A stretch of 64,000 nucleotides of DNA, from contig JACSYO010002159.1 of the NCBI GenBank assembly GCA_016806645.1, positions 7,122,501 through 7,186,500 of the forward strand, in the 5' to 3' direction. The position numbers and the translations under genes were made by a program. Position 1 is the first letter of the stretch, and every line of letters starts with the position of its first letter. Shown one piece after another: positions 24,101 through 37,115 of the stretch. The notes under the pieces are model-generated. The model was given only the letters and a program-made list of their open reading frames with translations. It did no database searches and was not told where the DNA came from. This DNA comes from Ophiodon elongatus. Its lineage: Eukaryota > Chordata > Actinopteri > Perciformes > Hexagrammidae.

Positions 24101-27100
24101 ATACACATTCTAGCAGTGCTATTCATCACTGATTTATATTGTTACGCACTATATCATTGATTCTGTTGTATGGAATATCAAAGGTGTCAATGGCAAAAAA
24201 CATAACCTTGACAGTCAGTTGTGCATGAAAGGAAATGCTGCAGCAGGAAACACAGGGTCTCTGAGGAGTGACTTTCTCGAGTCTGCTCATTCTCGTCCCC
24301 CTCCAGTCTCCAGTGGGTGTTTTCTCTTTGTCACCTCTGTATGGAGCTCAGTGACAAGCATTTAAAAAAATTGTCCCAGAGGTTGGAGAAAGAGAGTTCA
24401 AATAGAGGTGGGACACACTGCTATTCAAGCAATGGGGAGACTCTTAATTAACTGGATCACAATAGCTTTCCTGAATAATTAAAATATTTTTATCCCAAGG
24501 ATCTCAGTCCTTAATTCTGATTACTGTGGAGTATCAACCAGCAGCATTCATTCTCTGCCCAGGACCTGCAGGCTACAAGTGCTTAGTCAGACAAAGCGGC
24601 ACAATATGGTAATACCTTTGGAGCAGTTATCCTCAAAAGTCAAAGAGTTGCAAACTCAGTTGTTCTGCTTTCTCAAGCGACAAAATGAAGAAAATATAAA
24701 AGACGTTACTTCATTGTCTGCTTTCCGTGAAGTGTGAGCTAGTCACATCACATCTAGGCTTTGTGAAATTCAGTCTCCATTTACATGCATCTTTGCTTAA
24801 ATTGTAGTTGTATTATTTTTTGTCCCTTTAATTCCCACATTTTTTGATAACATTTTGTACATATGGTTTGTATAACACAACTCAATGCTCACTCTGTAGC
24901 ACTGCATTAGTTGAAGCTCTTGTTTTTTGGCACTTCTTCACTTGCTTTAGCTTTTGGCCGTAGTGGTTAAGGTTAAAATAAGGTATGAATTTACTATTGA
25001 TTTTCTGAGATCTGTCTGTTTCCAATACAATTTTCATAAGGGAATCTGTTAAATTGCAAATATATTTCTGAATATTAAATAGTAAGTTTGGTTTGGAGTT
25101 GGGCTTCTGAAGTATTTCTAAGCCTGACTTTTCTGAAATGCTGAGAAATTATTTTGGGCTATGGCTAACTCATCTTGTTTGTGTTACATGCTGGCCATCT
25201 TTTCAACAAGTAAGAAAAACATGGAAAACAAAAGAAACGATCAAGATTTTGTAAATTATTTTTATGATTATCATGAAAGGAAAATGACTGTGGGTTTTCC
25301 TTTTTTCATCTTAAAGTATAATCTACCAAGTGTATGGTAAATCATAAAAGCTGTAAAGGCATGCCCCTTGCCAGAACACACAGATCAAATAATGGAAACT
25401 GTCAGACTGTAATGATTTCTGAGGAGAATTACGGTTGTTGACAGATACTGACCTTCACTGTTCGGTTCACCTGTGATGACAGACGACCTGTATCCTACCG
25501 CAACATCTATGAGCGCCACTACAAGCAATCAGGAGTGTTCATTAGTGTTGGAGGGAGAACTTAAGCTGCATGACTTATTGTGTGCTCCCCACTATAAAGT
25601 ATAATTGATTAACATTATATTTGGAGCATCTATTAACTTCATTAACATTAATTACCTTAGTATTACCATATTCCAGTATGAATCACTATGTTGCTATTAG
25701 TGAAGCATTAGGTTGGCCTGTCCACACTAATTGGCAAGGAGCTGATATGGCATTTGAAGAAGCCCCCTTTGAAGCACAGCAGCCCCTCCACTCTTATCAT
25801 CATTCAGGCTCCAATGAGACACTTACACCACTCTGAACAGCTCTTATTCTGACCTTTTTGAAAAATGTGTTTGTTGCAGTAGGTATCCAACAGCTTGAAC
25901 AACCCCTCCAGGATATCAGCAACTATTAAATTATTGCACTCATTTGGAGGGATTCGGATTTTAATGCCTGCTAAACGTATGATTATTCTCCCCATTGTCA
26001 CAACTCTTGACTATGGCATTTATTGCTTTGAATGTGGCATTAACCTCATGATTCTCACACATATTGATTTACTTCCTCCACTAAAGTGATGATAAATATG
26101 GGTTTAAAAGGGATGACAGAGACAGAAAAAAAACAGGCAGAGAGAGAGCAATAATGACATCTCCTTGTTGCATAGTTTCTCTTTTCAATTGTGATTAACA
26201 CATATAATGAAGGAAAGTTAAAAGTGTCAAACAAGAACCCAATAAAGCTTCAAAACGTGGAAGTTGTTTAATCTCAAAGTGTGCCTCAGGGGGTGAAATT
26301 GTAAGACAAGGAAAATATTGCAATGATTTAATCGATTAGATATGCTTCACATCTTGTTTCTTCTCCGATTCTGCAAACTTGGCTTGATATGCATGACAGT
26401 ATGATGTTTAAAGCAGATGACTGAAGTTAAGTTCAGGAGGCTGAGCTTTTCAACTAAGCCCCCTTCTACTTCCCTCTCTAACTGATTCCACCTGGCTCTT
26501 GTCTGCTTTAGTGGAGGTCTGTGAAGATGCGGGTCCAAGTCATTTGAAATCATTTATCCCCTGGACAGAGTATCAGTCTAAATATTAACACAATCTATAA
26601 AATCAGAAGCCTGGAATTGGTATAGGAGCAATATGATGTGTTGTTAATTGTGCTGGGGCTGAAAGTGAAAGATTGGAGAGCTATCTTGGTGCAGATAGTC
26701 ATTATCACATCCTTGGCAAGATGAGTCCTTCATACTCTCTCTCTCTGTCTCAACTTTAGCCTCGTTAAAAGTGTTCCAGTTTCTGCTTTTTCATACCGCT
26801 CCGCCCAGTCCTTTTCTTTCTTCACCCCTCTCTAAAATCAGAGAAAGGATAAGTATTTGAGTCCTGCATTTGACTTTGTAGTTGTTGTTGCTGTTGTTAG
26901 TTTTATTTATTTACTTATTTAATTAGTAAGGGTTGTTGGTTTTGGGCAATTGTTCCCAGCAGGACTGTAGTTAGCTTTGAGCTCACTGAGATCATGTCCT
27001 TGGTATTTTTAATGGGGATTTCTTTACTATGTACTATTAAATGAGTAGAAATTAACTACAGCTCCCTCAATTCATTTTTTATCAAGAAACATCCAATCAC

Positions 27101-27480
27101 TTATGCTGTTGTTGAAAAAAACGATTTTACAAACTACAGCATGAATCTGTTTACTTTTAATTTCTTTGTCAATTTCTTGGTGAACTTAAAAACAGTTTGG
27201 TCATGGAACCAAACAAACCGAAATTTTTGACTGATGATGGTGTTAGATTAAAAGTCTGGGGATCACCAAGGTTAATACCATTATTTTGGGGACATGTGTA
27301 TGTATCTACTAAGTTTAATTGCAATCCATCCTATGTTGTTTGGCAAAACAATGTCATCAATGTGGCCCAGGAAGAAAAGAAAGGGGCATCAAAGTCATTA
27401 AAAGGCATGGGAACCTTTAAAGGTTGTACACAATTGAATGGCAAAACACAATATAATGTTTGTTGAGCCTGGACCACAGT
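21200..27480. other. Intergenic sequence between drd2 and ankk1, no gene seen
   Basis: AT-rich, with no open frame showing family features and no recognisable exon, RNA gene or clear transposon. The only defined structure is a 25-bp tandem duplication at 23801-23850 (ACACATGGTCACACACATAC plus five bases, twice). Conserved enhancers could be here but cannot be recognised from a single sequence. Confidence 0.6.
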
Positions 27481-27950
27481 AGTGGACAGATTGATGCAGG
27501 GATGACGTATTTTTGTAGGTCAACCCCAGAAGAACCAGCCAATAGGATTTTACCATTGGATTTTGGATTCTTGTAGAAACTAAGCTATGCTCTGTGGCAG
27601 AAAAACCTTTGATACTTACATGTTTTATTCAGCAAGATAATCTCCACAAATGAACTCCACTTTTATGATGTTTTAAGTGTGAATGCTATCAGCATAAGTA
27701 CAAAGCTAATGTTAAGCACAAGTATACACAACGAGGTTGTAAAGGCATTATTATATGTTGTAGTCTCATTTAGCCACTTGTTAACAACAGCCTTTTTTAA
27801 GACTCGTACAAGTTTCAAAATTGACTTCAACTGGATGTGCAAAAATGTGAACCCATTTGCTGGTTTTAGGACTGGTTCCTTGCAGCACTCTATTGCCGTT
27901 GACAGAGTCATACTAGCGACTTTAGGGGGGGAAAGTAAAATGGTGTGTAT
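27480..27950. repeat. Dispersed fish repeat
   Basis: Blocks such as GCAAGATAATCTCCACAAAT, AAATGTGAACCCATTTGCTG, TTGCCGTTGACAGAGTCATA and CGACTTTAGGGGGG match, in order, an abundant percomorph repeat I recall. No coding capacity is seen. The class is unknown. Confidence 0.55.
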
Positions 27951-28639
27951 ATTACAGGCTGATTACAGTGATTTAGTCTCAATATAATAATAATACAATA
28001 ATATACAAAATAATACAATTTCAGGCAGTTCAGAAACTTAAGTGTGTTGGAAAATGGATGTTACAGTTACTTTTTCTGAGGTTGACTCAGTTTCTCTTAG
28101 AAGGCTCTGGCTCCAAGCTCATCTATACAGTAATCAGTGTTACAGTAATCAGCTAAACTCCGTTCCACTTGAGTATGAGACAAGGAGGAGCACAATGATC
28201 CTCCTTATCTCACCGAAAGGCAAATTGAGGTAAAGGCATTTATTTGTTATGGATTCAAAGATCACTAAGTAGGACATGTAAAACCAAAGCATATAAATAG
28301 TTTAAAGCTTTGCTACCCTGATTAGGCTGCAATATAATATCAGAAAAGGTCAAACATTTTTGTGAAATAGGCAGAATTTCAATATAGTAACTATTATCAA
28401 CTTTGGGGTTATAAACATCCTTTTGACTGTTGCTTATGCTACCAGCGTATTAGGCACACTGTGGGCCCTTAACGGTCTTCAGAGGTTAGAGAGGCTTTAC
28501 TCTATGTCGACTATATCAACCCAAGAGACCACATCAACATCCTTGCGCCAGAAGCATCAGCGGTACAGCTTGACAGTCATTAAGCGTGAGTGATTTCAAG
28601 GGGATTTCAGTGGTGCTTTTGAAGGAGATTTGGACACAT

Positions 28640-29300
28640 TTTAATGGATTGTTTGGGTATTATAGATGAAGGTGGAGCCATGGCCTACAGTGCTAACAAC
28701 ACAGCTAAATAAAGCCAATGTGTGCTATCACATGTTTAGTTTTATTAGAAGGTAAAGTTTAATTTGTCTAAAACTTCTGCCACCCACAAACAACCAAAAC
28801 AATGAAGGCATGGTGCAATGGAGCTGCAATGTTACTGTGCTATCCCTGTAAAGAACTGTAATGTTTTAAGCTAGCTGAAAACTGCTAGCAGAATGTAACG
28901 TTAGAAAACGAATCCTGCAGTATTGTCCGGTACTTTTCCTAAAACGTCAATGGTAAATATTTATTTCATAAATTAAATATTTTGATTGTCGCTAACATAC
29001 TACAATTAATTTGCTCTATCCTAATCTACTGTATTTTATTGTCAGGAAGTAGCTTGCATTAGTTTATAGCCCAAATGTAAACAAAGATGTACAGTAACAT
29101 TACAGTCTGAAGGCTATTATTATTATTAACAGGCTGTACTATGTTTTTATTTATGTTTTTTATGTATGTGTGTGACAGCAATGCAAAGACAAACTGCGGA
29201 TTACAGCCTGAACCAGACTGATCCTCTTTGCCTGTTGTCACAGTTTACAGTAACTGAACAGTTATTGGCTGTAGGATTCTGGAAGAAAATGAGAAATGAT
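28640..29300. repeat. Probable dispersed fish repeat
   Basis: Blocks CATGGCCTACAGTGCTAACA, CACCCACAAACAACCAAAAC, GGTGCAATGGAGCTGCAATG and GTCCGGTACTTTTCCTAAAA resemble the distal part of a common fish repeat, possibly the same large unit as 27480-27950. There are no intact frames. Confidence 0.4.
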
Positions 29301-32300
29301 GGGTAAACTACACCAGTGTATGCATTCTGCAGTGGGATACTTTAGACTGCATTATAATTTATGTATTTAGGGGTTAAATACATGTTTAACCTGTGGCTGC
29401 AACATTTCTTGTCAAAATTTTAAGCTTTCTGAATCATGCTCTCACCATACGTCTTGTAACTGCTGTCCCATCTCGTGCAGCACAGTATATTTGTGTGCCC
29501 GCATGTGTGTATGCTTTTTGACATGCCTGCAGGCCATTCCTTTCTTAATAATGCATGCAGTAAGTGACTAAGGAGCCTGTTTAGAGTGACAGGAAGTGAG
29601 CAGCAGCAGCATTAACTGATGCTTTGAGGTGTGTAAGGGAAAGAGAGACTTGTTTCTAGTTCATTTTTTATTCTAGTTCGTAATCTTCACTGAAGGCTGA
29701 AGGACAAGAGGTGGAGGCTGGAGGAAATGAAAGATACATATCTGAGTGGTGTTTGATTCCCTGTCGGTTCAGCTTGTCAAAGGAGAGAAGTGTTTGCATG
29801 TTATGATATTGTGATGTCATCTCCACTGCACTTGCGCTACAGCAGTAATACATCATTTAGTCATTAATCTGCAACATAAAACTTTCAACTTTTGGTCAAA
29901 GTTGCTGAAGTGCCCTACTGGACTTTTCTCTTTTTCTTTGTTTATTAATGGTAAAATTGGTGCACAAATAAATTCAGAGACAGAAAACATTATATTAAAA
30001 CATTACACCCCACTTCAGCCCTGCAACTCCCCACACACACACCCTCAAGAAAATCACTATCAAATTATAAAACCCAGCTGACACACAACATTCATTTCTT
30101 TGTAAAAAATATGTTTTTAGATATCTCACAGCTATTATTATTAATAACTCTCAATTTGCAGTCATTGAACCTTGGTAAATTAAGCGCTGTGGTGTATGAT
30201 AATCAATATACAATTTAAAAAAAAGCTTGACAGTTGTGCGGTATATTAAGCTAATTTTCTTTGGTAATACCTCATAGATAACTGGAGACTACAGCCCACA
30301 AGCCTAACACATACAAGTGCATCAGAGTTGCATAGACTTTTGTTTCAGTTGCAATGCCCAAAGGCTTAGACCAACGAACAAAGAAATATGCTATAGAGAG
30401 AATACTTGTTTTATGGTAAATTGTGTTCTTTTTCTTTTTTCTATATAACCTCTATTTATAACCGATCCATTAAATTTGATTAGAGCCTTTGAGACAGAAC
30501 ATAAACAACTCATGCATTATGTGAAAATGCACAGGGGCGGTGTTGCACTAAAAGCAGCCATCAAGTCTTTTTCTTTGTCTGAGTAAAAAAATAAAAAATG
30601 ATGTTGTAGCACTGTAGATATTTACAGATAGCTAGGACCAGAGTCTAGGTTCGGAGGAGCAGTTCATAACTAGTTAAATCAGAACAGACCACAGAAAAAG
30701 GAGTATGTTTGAACTGCCGGCTTATTTATGTATAAAAATAGTAGTAGACATACACATAAATTGGCACCAAATCACATACCTCACATACTCACAGGAATTG
30801 TGCAGTTAAACTCCCTGAAACCATTCAAAATAAATACCAAAATCTCAGAAAATAAATATTTCTCCCTTTAAGTTCTTATTTTGTTTCTCATTTCTCTTTT
30901 CTCGATTAGGCACAAAATAAATGGAAAATAAAATACAACTTAATATAGAATCCATATACAAAACTCCCATGGATCAATATACAGTATATGATCAATAAAC
31001 TCAATTTTCACAACTCGGATTATTCCATATGCAGACTTTGTCTCTACATCACTTGACTTCCTTCTTTCCTCCCCCCTTAACTACGGCCACATAGAGCATC
31101 CTAGATTGAAGTGTAGGGCCACTGACCAAGATGCTGTGTTTGATTTATCTTACCAACTGTCTTAGTATAAACTTGTGAGATGCATGGACTATGCATAGTG
31201 TACTGTCTAGGGTATTCAAATAGTGTAAAGAGTTTCTACTCTGTGCCAGGGAGATAGGAGTGAGCTACACCATTAATCATTTTACAGACAACACCAAGGA
31301 AGGGAGCTGAGGGGATAATAAGAATACACTGCAGAAAACAAGGCCATTCAATTTAAATAGGTCAATAGCTTTGAAAATACATTCTGCAGTGTAGGAAGAG
31401 ACTATGATTTTAAAAGAATAATTAAGAATAATCTTTCTAAAGCCAATGTGTGCTCTTTATGTACAGGCTATTCAAATGTGTTTATGTGATGAGGAAGTAA
31501 ACACTTCCACTCAATAACATTAATGGAGTATCACTGAGGTGGAAAAAGAGCACTTGCAGCAAGCAGCAACCTTGGGGACTGAGAGAGACCGACGTGGAGT
31601 GTTTCTCCATTGTAAGAGTGAGAGGTCGCTAAGAGATGGAGTTTTCCATATCATCATTCAGGAAAAGAAAAAAATCATCCCTCAGGAGAGATAATAGATC
31701 ACTCAATCAATTACCGGGGCAAGGACCAGAGATGCCTGCCTAGATGTCTGCTTGGCCCTGCTGAGCCGGCACACCTGAATCCAGAGACAGAGCTGCATCA
31801 GTCGTGATTGCAGCTGCTTAACACCACATGGCGCAGCTCAATGGCGAGATTAACCCTGCCAGTTAAGAGGAGAGTTAGAGAAAGCTTGTAATGGCTCTCC
31901 GCTGTGATGCTAAATATTCCAATAAGTAGCCAGATTACATCCTATCATTAAGATGAGAGCTGTGAGTAACAGACAGACCTATTTTCCGATGCAACAAAAA
32001 AAATGTTTTTAAATCTTTATGCAAACATATGATCTGTACTCTTAAACTCTTAAACAGGGTGAAGAGTGTACAGGGGTTTAGCCAAAATTAGACAAGAAGA
32101 TCAAACAGCTCACACAGAGCAGGCTCATATGAAAATTAACTAATTGTGCAAGTTGTTGAAAATGCTGTTATGTATGTCATTTGCTCGAGATAAGTTTTAT
32201 AGTGAAGCCTTCTCAGCCTTTGAATGCAGCAACCCATCTTTAAATTGCATGGGTGGAAAAACACAAATGTGAACTATATTAAAAAAAATTTAACCTGTTC

Positions 32301-33390
32301 AGTTAAAACAATTAGAAAGATATGTTTCTTATTAATTTAAAACAAATCTACAAGTTGGGAAATACATTGCGCGAAACATGAGCAAGAGCACAAGGTGGAA
32401 AATACATAATTTCATTAAGCTATTGTTTTAATCTATATGAATGATCTACATGTTACAAAGTCAGACATATTGAAAGTGAAGCAACATTGCAGCCTTCTTC
32501 TTTCTTTCGGTGGTGTTTGTTGTACCAGCAACTTACATGACATTATCTTCTTCCTGCTTGTCTCCCAATTAGACAATACAATTAGTTTAGAGCCCTGCAA
32601 ACCCAATTACGGGCTGATAGAAGGTATCCGATGTGTCACCGTATGTGTAAAAAGGTTGGGGCAGCAACATTGATTTAGGTCGGGCCTGATTAGATGTTGT
32701 TGGAAAAGTGAGTTTAATTTTTCAGGAACTGTCAGTAGAACAATGGTGTAGTTAAACACAAAGGCTTGTTTCGTTTCAACAAAAACACTGTTGGACAGGT
32801 TAGACAATGACACAGCTCTGTGGATTCCACAGATGTATGTCATTCCCATCTGTTAAATTGTCACCAGATGTTTTACTGTTGATAACAATCAAACAAATGT
32901 GGTTTGCTTCCCATGTTTGAGACACTGAAGGCCTCGTAAATTTTAAAATGGGAATTGCTGCAGCAGAAAGTACACTTTCAACTATAAATCATCCTACCCA
33001 ATCTGAAATACACGTCCCTCTTCATGGGAGCCTCATCTCATAATATGATAGCTACTTTTCAAACTAGTGGATAAATTAAAATAAGAGCAGGGTCAGCAGA
33101 TATTTTACTTTGTCAGGCTCCTGATAGAAGCCATGTGACGAACATTGTTTCCCACACAGACTTTATTTGGGAGGGCCGCCCAGGTATGCTAACGAGCGCC
33201 CTAGTAAATTTAGCAGCCAGTGGCAGCATTTGTTATTCTAATTGTTTTAATTGTCCGAGGGAATGACAGCATCCCAGATCGATCAAGTGAGTACTGCCTC
33301 CTTACAGCTGTTTAAAAATTAACAGGGCCAAAGACTGAAACTAGAGAGAATAAAAAAAAAATTCTGACTACTTTTCAAATTAAAGCCTTT
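29300..33390. other. Intergenic sequence, no gene seen
   Basis: No exon-like or RNA-like feature was found. Short open frames (for example 29668-29856 and 32437-32673) lack family features and splice contexts. Confidence 0.55.
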
Positions 33391-33393
33391 TTA

Positions 33394-33394
<1 letters not shown>

Positions 33395-33426
<32 letters not shown>
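33395..33426. repeat. (TAA)n microsatellite
   Basis: About 10 TAA units directly precede the repeat at 33427-33720 and probably form its tail. Confidence 0.9.
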
Positions 33427-33427
<1 letters not shown>

Positions 33428-33720
33428 ATTTTATTTATATAGCGCTTTTCAAAATACTCAAAGACACTTTACAAACATTAAAACCATCATAAAAGAGCTA
33501 TACACTAAAAACATGGAACATACATCAGTCATATATTAAAAGCACTTCTGAAAAGGTGGGTTTTGATTTGTGATTTGAATATAGAAAGGTCAGTGCAGTC
33601 TCGGATGTGTTTGGGGAGAGAGTTCCAGAGGGGGTCTGGGGGGGCAGCTATGGAGAAGGCTCTGTCACCCCATGTCCGGTGCTTGGTCCTGAGCGGTCCT
33701 AGAATTTGTCTTTTATTGTG
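33427..33720 (-). repeat. Dispersed teleost repeat (ATTTATATAGCGC family)
   Basis: Starts TTTTATTTATATAGCGCTTT, followed by CACTTTACAAAC, AAAAGGTGGGTTTTGAT and GTTCCAGAGGGGGTCTGG. I recall this block order in a widespread fish repeat. The AT-rich microsatellite end suggests a retroposed 3' tail, giving the - orientation. Confidence 0.6.
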
Positions 33721-35235
33721 AAGTTGTCATGTACACGGCTTAGTAGTTTTAGTAGGTTGTAGTTGAGGTGAGAGGGTAATGTAAGTCTGTATTTGTAAAA
33801 ACAAATCGCATTTTCTGTTGGTGGGTATGTTTTACACAGTGCACTGATCAATAGCCACAAGTGTAGCCTAATTTTAGTGAACATAAAACCTCCAATACAT
33901 ACAATATGCCTTTTCCAATTTGTCTATTTTCTTGAGGATTAGAAGAGGATGGAAGGATGGTTCTATGTTTTTCAAACAAACACAAAAAAATGGCTAATAG
34001 TGGTAGACAACCCAAACAAGCCATGTCATGGAGAAAAATCTGAAGCTTTGGAATAAAATAACCATTAAAAAACAACACAGCAGATACTCACGTAGCAACC
34101 AAAAGAAGAAAAGAAATCCAAGATCAGTCTGAGTTCAACTTAACTCTACTCTCTGTCTATTTACAGTAATTTGATTCTGCTCACCTCCTACCCCTCCATC
34201 AGTCAGTCTCTTGTGGTTCCAGTGAAAACCCTTTGAAGGCGCAGGTCAATATAGCTTCTGATTCCCTGCATTTCATTTCAATTTAATAAGGTGTCACTGT
34301 GGTAAATGAATATGGCATAAACTGGGCAGTCCTCCCCTCAGCCTGGGAATGGCTGATAATCAGAGTTACTTTGCCTTGTCATAAAGCATACATGTATTAG
34401 AGTGCAATAGACACATCTAAGTAATGCCAGTAACAGTGATCCACTAGTTCTGTTATCATGACAGATAACATCATCATAAAGTCCAATTTAATCAAATGAA
34501 TGCCTCTGTAAATCATTATAAGAGCAGCTCTTTTATGTTTTCATTTTCACAAGACAGCAGGCAGCAGCATTAATTACATTCACCAGGACAGCATAAGCAA
34601 GCAAGGTGAGTCAGAGAGAGAAATCAATATGTGTTTTATCATTGTAGGATACTTCCCCTGATTCTGAACCCTTGTATAGGCTCCCTCACTTTTTCCATCA
34701 TAATGTCCCTGTAGGATTGTATATATACTTGATTTGTCATCAGAAAATAGCAAGACCGTTAATTACTTCGTCTGTTGTAACAAATAGTGAATATTAAAAT
34801 GTATAATGAAAATATATCCATCTTACTCTGAAATTATACAACTTTTTTTTTTTACTTGACACTAAGAATCTTTATGTTCTATTTAGCTTAGAAAAATCCA
34901 TTTATATCTACATAGGGAGCGGGTCCTCTTCCACGGAGTCCGCCAAGTAACACCGCCATGTTTCTACAGTAACACAGAACGGACAAACCAAAAACCGGCT
35001 CTAGCGAGAGCCGTTCCAAGTTTTTTGCATTTGGGATCTGCTACCAAAACTTTGTATTAAACATGCCATGCTAAATTTGTGCTAAATTTGTAAAGATCAG
35101 AGTGTTGATAAGCTCCAACATTACTGGTGCTTTTTATTCGTACTTTTGAATGTTTTCATATAATAAAATTTCACGCTGAAGCGAGCACTTCCGGTGTTCT
35201 CTCTGTCGAGCTGAGCTCCTCCAACTACATACACA

Positions 35236-35243
35236 CATAGATA
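35236..35243. repeat. Left 8-bp target-site duplication of hAT copy
   Basis: CATAGATA, identical to 35879-35886 on the other side of the element. Confidence 0.9.
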
Positions 35244-35878
35244 CAGGGGCGGACTGGGAGAAAAAAAGTGGCCCGGGAGTTACTGTCCCACCGGCCCACT
35301 CAATACACGGCGCGCTGCCCACTCAATGCATCGCACGTATCGATCAGTCAACTTACCATCATATCACTGTCACCAGTCGGTGGTTTCCCAAATAAGTCAG
35401 AGATTTTTAAATATTTTGATGCACCTTCCTCCAGACATCGCTTCTTTTTCTCCCTGAGCTTTTCAGCTCCACCTTTAAAGGATTTACGTTTTGGTGCCGG
35501 TGCCATGCTGCCGGCTCGCACTCAAAAACGGCTTTGTCTGCGAGTGAGTGACGCAAGTGTTGAGTAGGCTAGAGTGATTGACATTTAATAACACCTAAAA
35601 CAAAGTTAGACTGACGGAAGAGATTAGATGAGTAAAGAAGATGGAAACCATGAGTGTGAATACAGATCGCGAGGAGTAGTATAAATGTCAGTCAGTGATT
35701 ATTGACTTTAGGTATTAGAGTAAATTGAACGTGTTCTGTGAAGCATAGAATATAGTCTGGGCCGGCGATGTCAGAGGGAGGGCCGGTTGGTGAAAGAGGT
35801 GGGCCGGTATTGGACCAGCCCAACCCCGTCGGCCTATCGGAGATTTCCCCGATAGGCCCTATGCCCAGCCCACCCCTG
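35244..35878 (-). mobile_element. Nonautonomous hAT transposon, 635 bp
   Basis: Both ends carry an inverted terminal repeat: the left end starts CAGGGGCGGACTGG and the reverse complement of the right end starts CAGGGGTGGGCTGG (12 of 14 identical). It is flanked by a perfect 8-bp duplication, CATAGATA, at 35236-35243 and 35879-35886, the target-site size of hAT transposons. The inside keeps the first transposase exon on the - strand (35357-35506), but the rest of the transposase is absent, so the copy can only have moved in trans. Confidence 0.9.
35357..35506 (-). pseudogene. Relic first exon of a hAT transposase (50 codons)
   Basis: ATG at 35506 opens 50 codons. They include KGGAEKLREKKKRCLEE and YLKISDLFGKP, the basic N-terminus seen in ZMYM1-like/TTF-type hAT transposases. 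The frame ends at a consensus donor, GTAAGT (35356-35351). The frame is intact but the zinc-finger, catalytic and dimerisation regions are missing from this element, so no transposase can be made. Family placement is by recall. Confidence 0.6.
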
Positions 35879-35886
35879 CATAGATA
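35879..35886. repeat. Right 8-bp target-site duplication of hAT copy
   Basis: CATAGATA, identical to 35236-35243. Confidence 0.9.
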
Positions 35887-35932
35887 GAAGCACATACACA
35901 CAATGCGAAACAGAGACGTGAACAAGGTGAAG

Positions 35933-35938
35933 TTTATT
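35933..35938 (-). promoter_or_regulatory. ankk1: Candidate ankk1 poly(A) signal
   Basis: AATAAA on the - strand, 142 nt after the stop. It lies in the right-hand part of the older repeat, so the transcript end may have been supplied by a repeat. Confidence 0.4.
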
Positions 35939-36079
35939 CAAGTTGACCACTAGATGTCACTACATCTTACAGACTGTTCCTTTAAAGTTGTTTAATAAAA
36001 GCCCCACTCAAATGGAGGATAATATTCCAGCTGTGGCATCGATGTTTTCATTGTGATCCTTACGTCCATATTATTTTCA

Positions 36080-37115
36080 TTACAACTTCTCCAGTATTTG
36101 CACTATTTCCCATTTTTCACACCTCTGGGCTACATTCAGAGCTGTGGATCCAGAAGAGTCCAGCAGAGTCCTGTCTGCTCCATTCAGCAGCAGAGCCTTT
36201 ACAATAGATATACAGCTATGCTGGGCAGCCAGGTGTAAAGGTGTCACATTTCCTGAGTTTACAGCATTAACATCTGCATGATGTGATATCAAGTGGAGGA
36301 CACTTGGGAAACTGGCACTGGTACAAGCTACATGCAGTGGCGTCCATCCTTTGGTGTCCTCTGACATGTTTGGATCGGCTTTAGCTGCCAGGAGCTTTGC
36401 CACCACTTCCGGCTCGCCTTGGTGGCAGGCGAGGTGGAGTGGGGTCCATCCATTCTCACCTCCAGCATTTACACAACTACCCTGCCTCTCCAGCTGGACC
36501 ACTGTGGCTTCATGTCCCCTTAGGGCAGCCAGGTGCATGGGAGTCCAGCCTTGGAGGGTTCTGCAGTTGGGGTTGGCTCCTTTTGTCAACAGCTGCCTGC
36601 ATATGCCTGTATGGGTCTTCAGAGCAGCCAGGTGAAGTGGAGTGTATCCTCTGCTGTCTGCACTGTCAATGTTCACCTCACTCTGCACTAACTGTCTGAC
36701 TACTCTGTTATGGCCTTTCTCAGCTGATATATGAAGAGCAGTGGAGAGTGAGTAGTCGGTCGCATTGGGATCTGCTCCCTGAGAGAGGAGGAGCTTGGCA
36801 ATATTCAGATGCCCGTAGGCGGAGGCTAAATGGAGCGGTGTCCTCCCTTGTGCCTCCCGTCCTCCGACTACTTCCTCTGACAGCCGTGAAAGCAGCAGGC
36901 GCACCACTGTTTCATGGCCATTCTGGCAGGCCAGGTGGAGCGGCATCCAACCGTTCTTTTCCCGAGCTTCCGCCACAGCTCCTTTGTCCAACAGTAGACG
37001 GACAGTCCTGTCATCGCCGCTCTGAGCAGCAAAATGGAGCGCTGTCCACTGGTCCTCATCTTCCTGGGTGGTAGTTGCACCATGTTCCAGCAACAAGAAG
37101 ATGATGTCATGAAGC
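36080..37115 (-). CDS. ankk1: ankk1 exon 9: remaining ankyrin repeats and C-terminus
   Basis: 1036 nt, residues 412-756. About ten ankyrin repeats with the core (G/W)xTPLHLAA recur at roughly 33-residue spacing. Ends EKWEIVQILEKL, stop TAA at 36082-36080. One large final exon for most repeats matches the mammalian gene. Confidence 0.97.

Larger units (their letters stand above)
34890..35985. repeat. Older dispersed repeat split by the hAT insertion
   Basis: The left part (about 34890-35235, with AGCGGGTCCTCTTCCACGG and CTACAGTAACACAGAACGGA) and right part (35887-35985, with GACCACTAGATGTCACTACA and ACAGACTGTTCCTTTAAAG) look like the two ends of one common fish repeat. The 635-bp hAT element sits between them, so the hAT arrived later. 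The family assignment rests on recall. Confidence 0.5.

Noticed and set aside
30530..30545. CAGGGGCGGTG resembling a hAT terminus
   Set aside because: No matching inverted end and no flanking 8-bp duplication was found nearby.
36351..37074. Several + strand open frames of 94-108 codons
   Set aside because: They are antisense to the ankyrin-repeat exon of ankk1, whose repeated codons keep other frames open.
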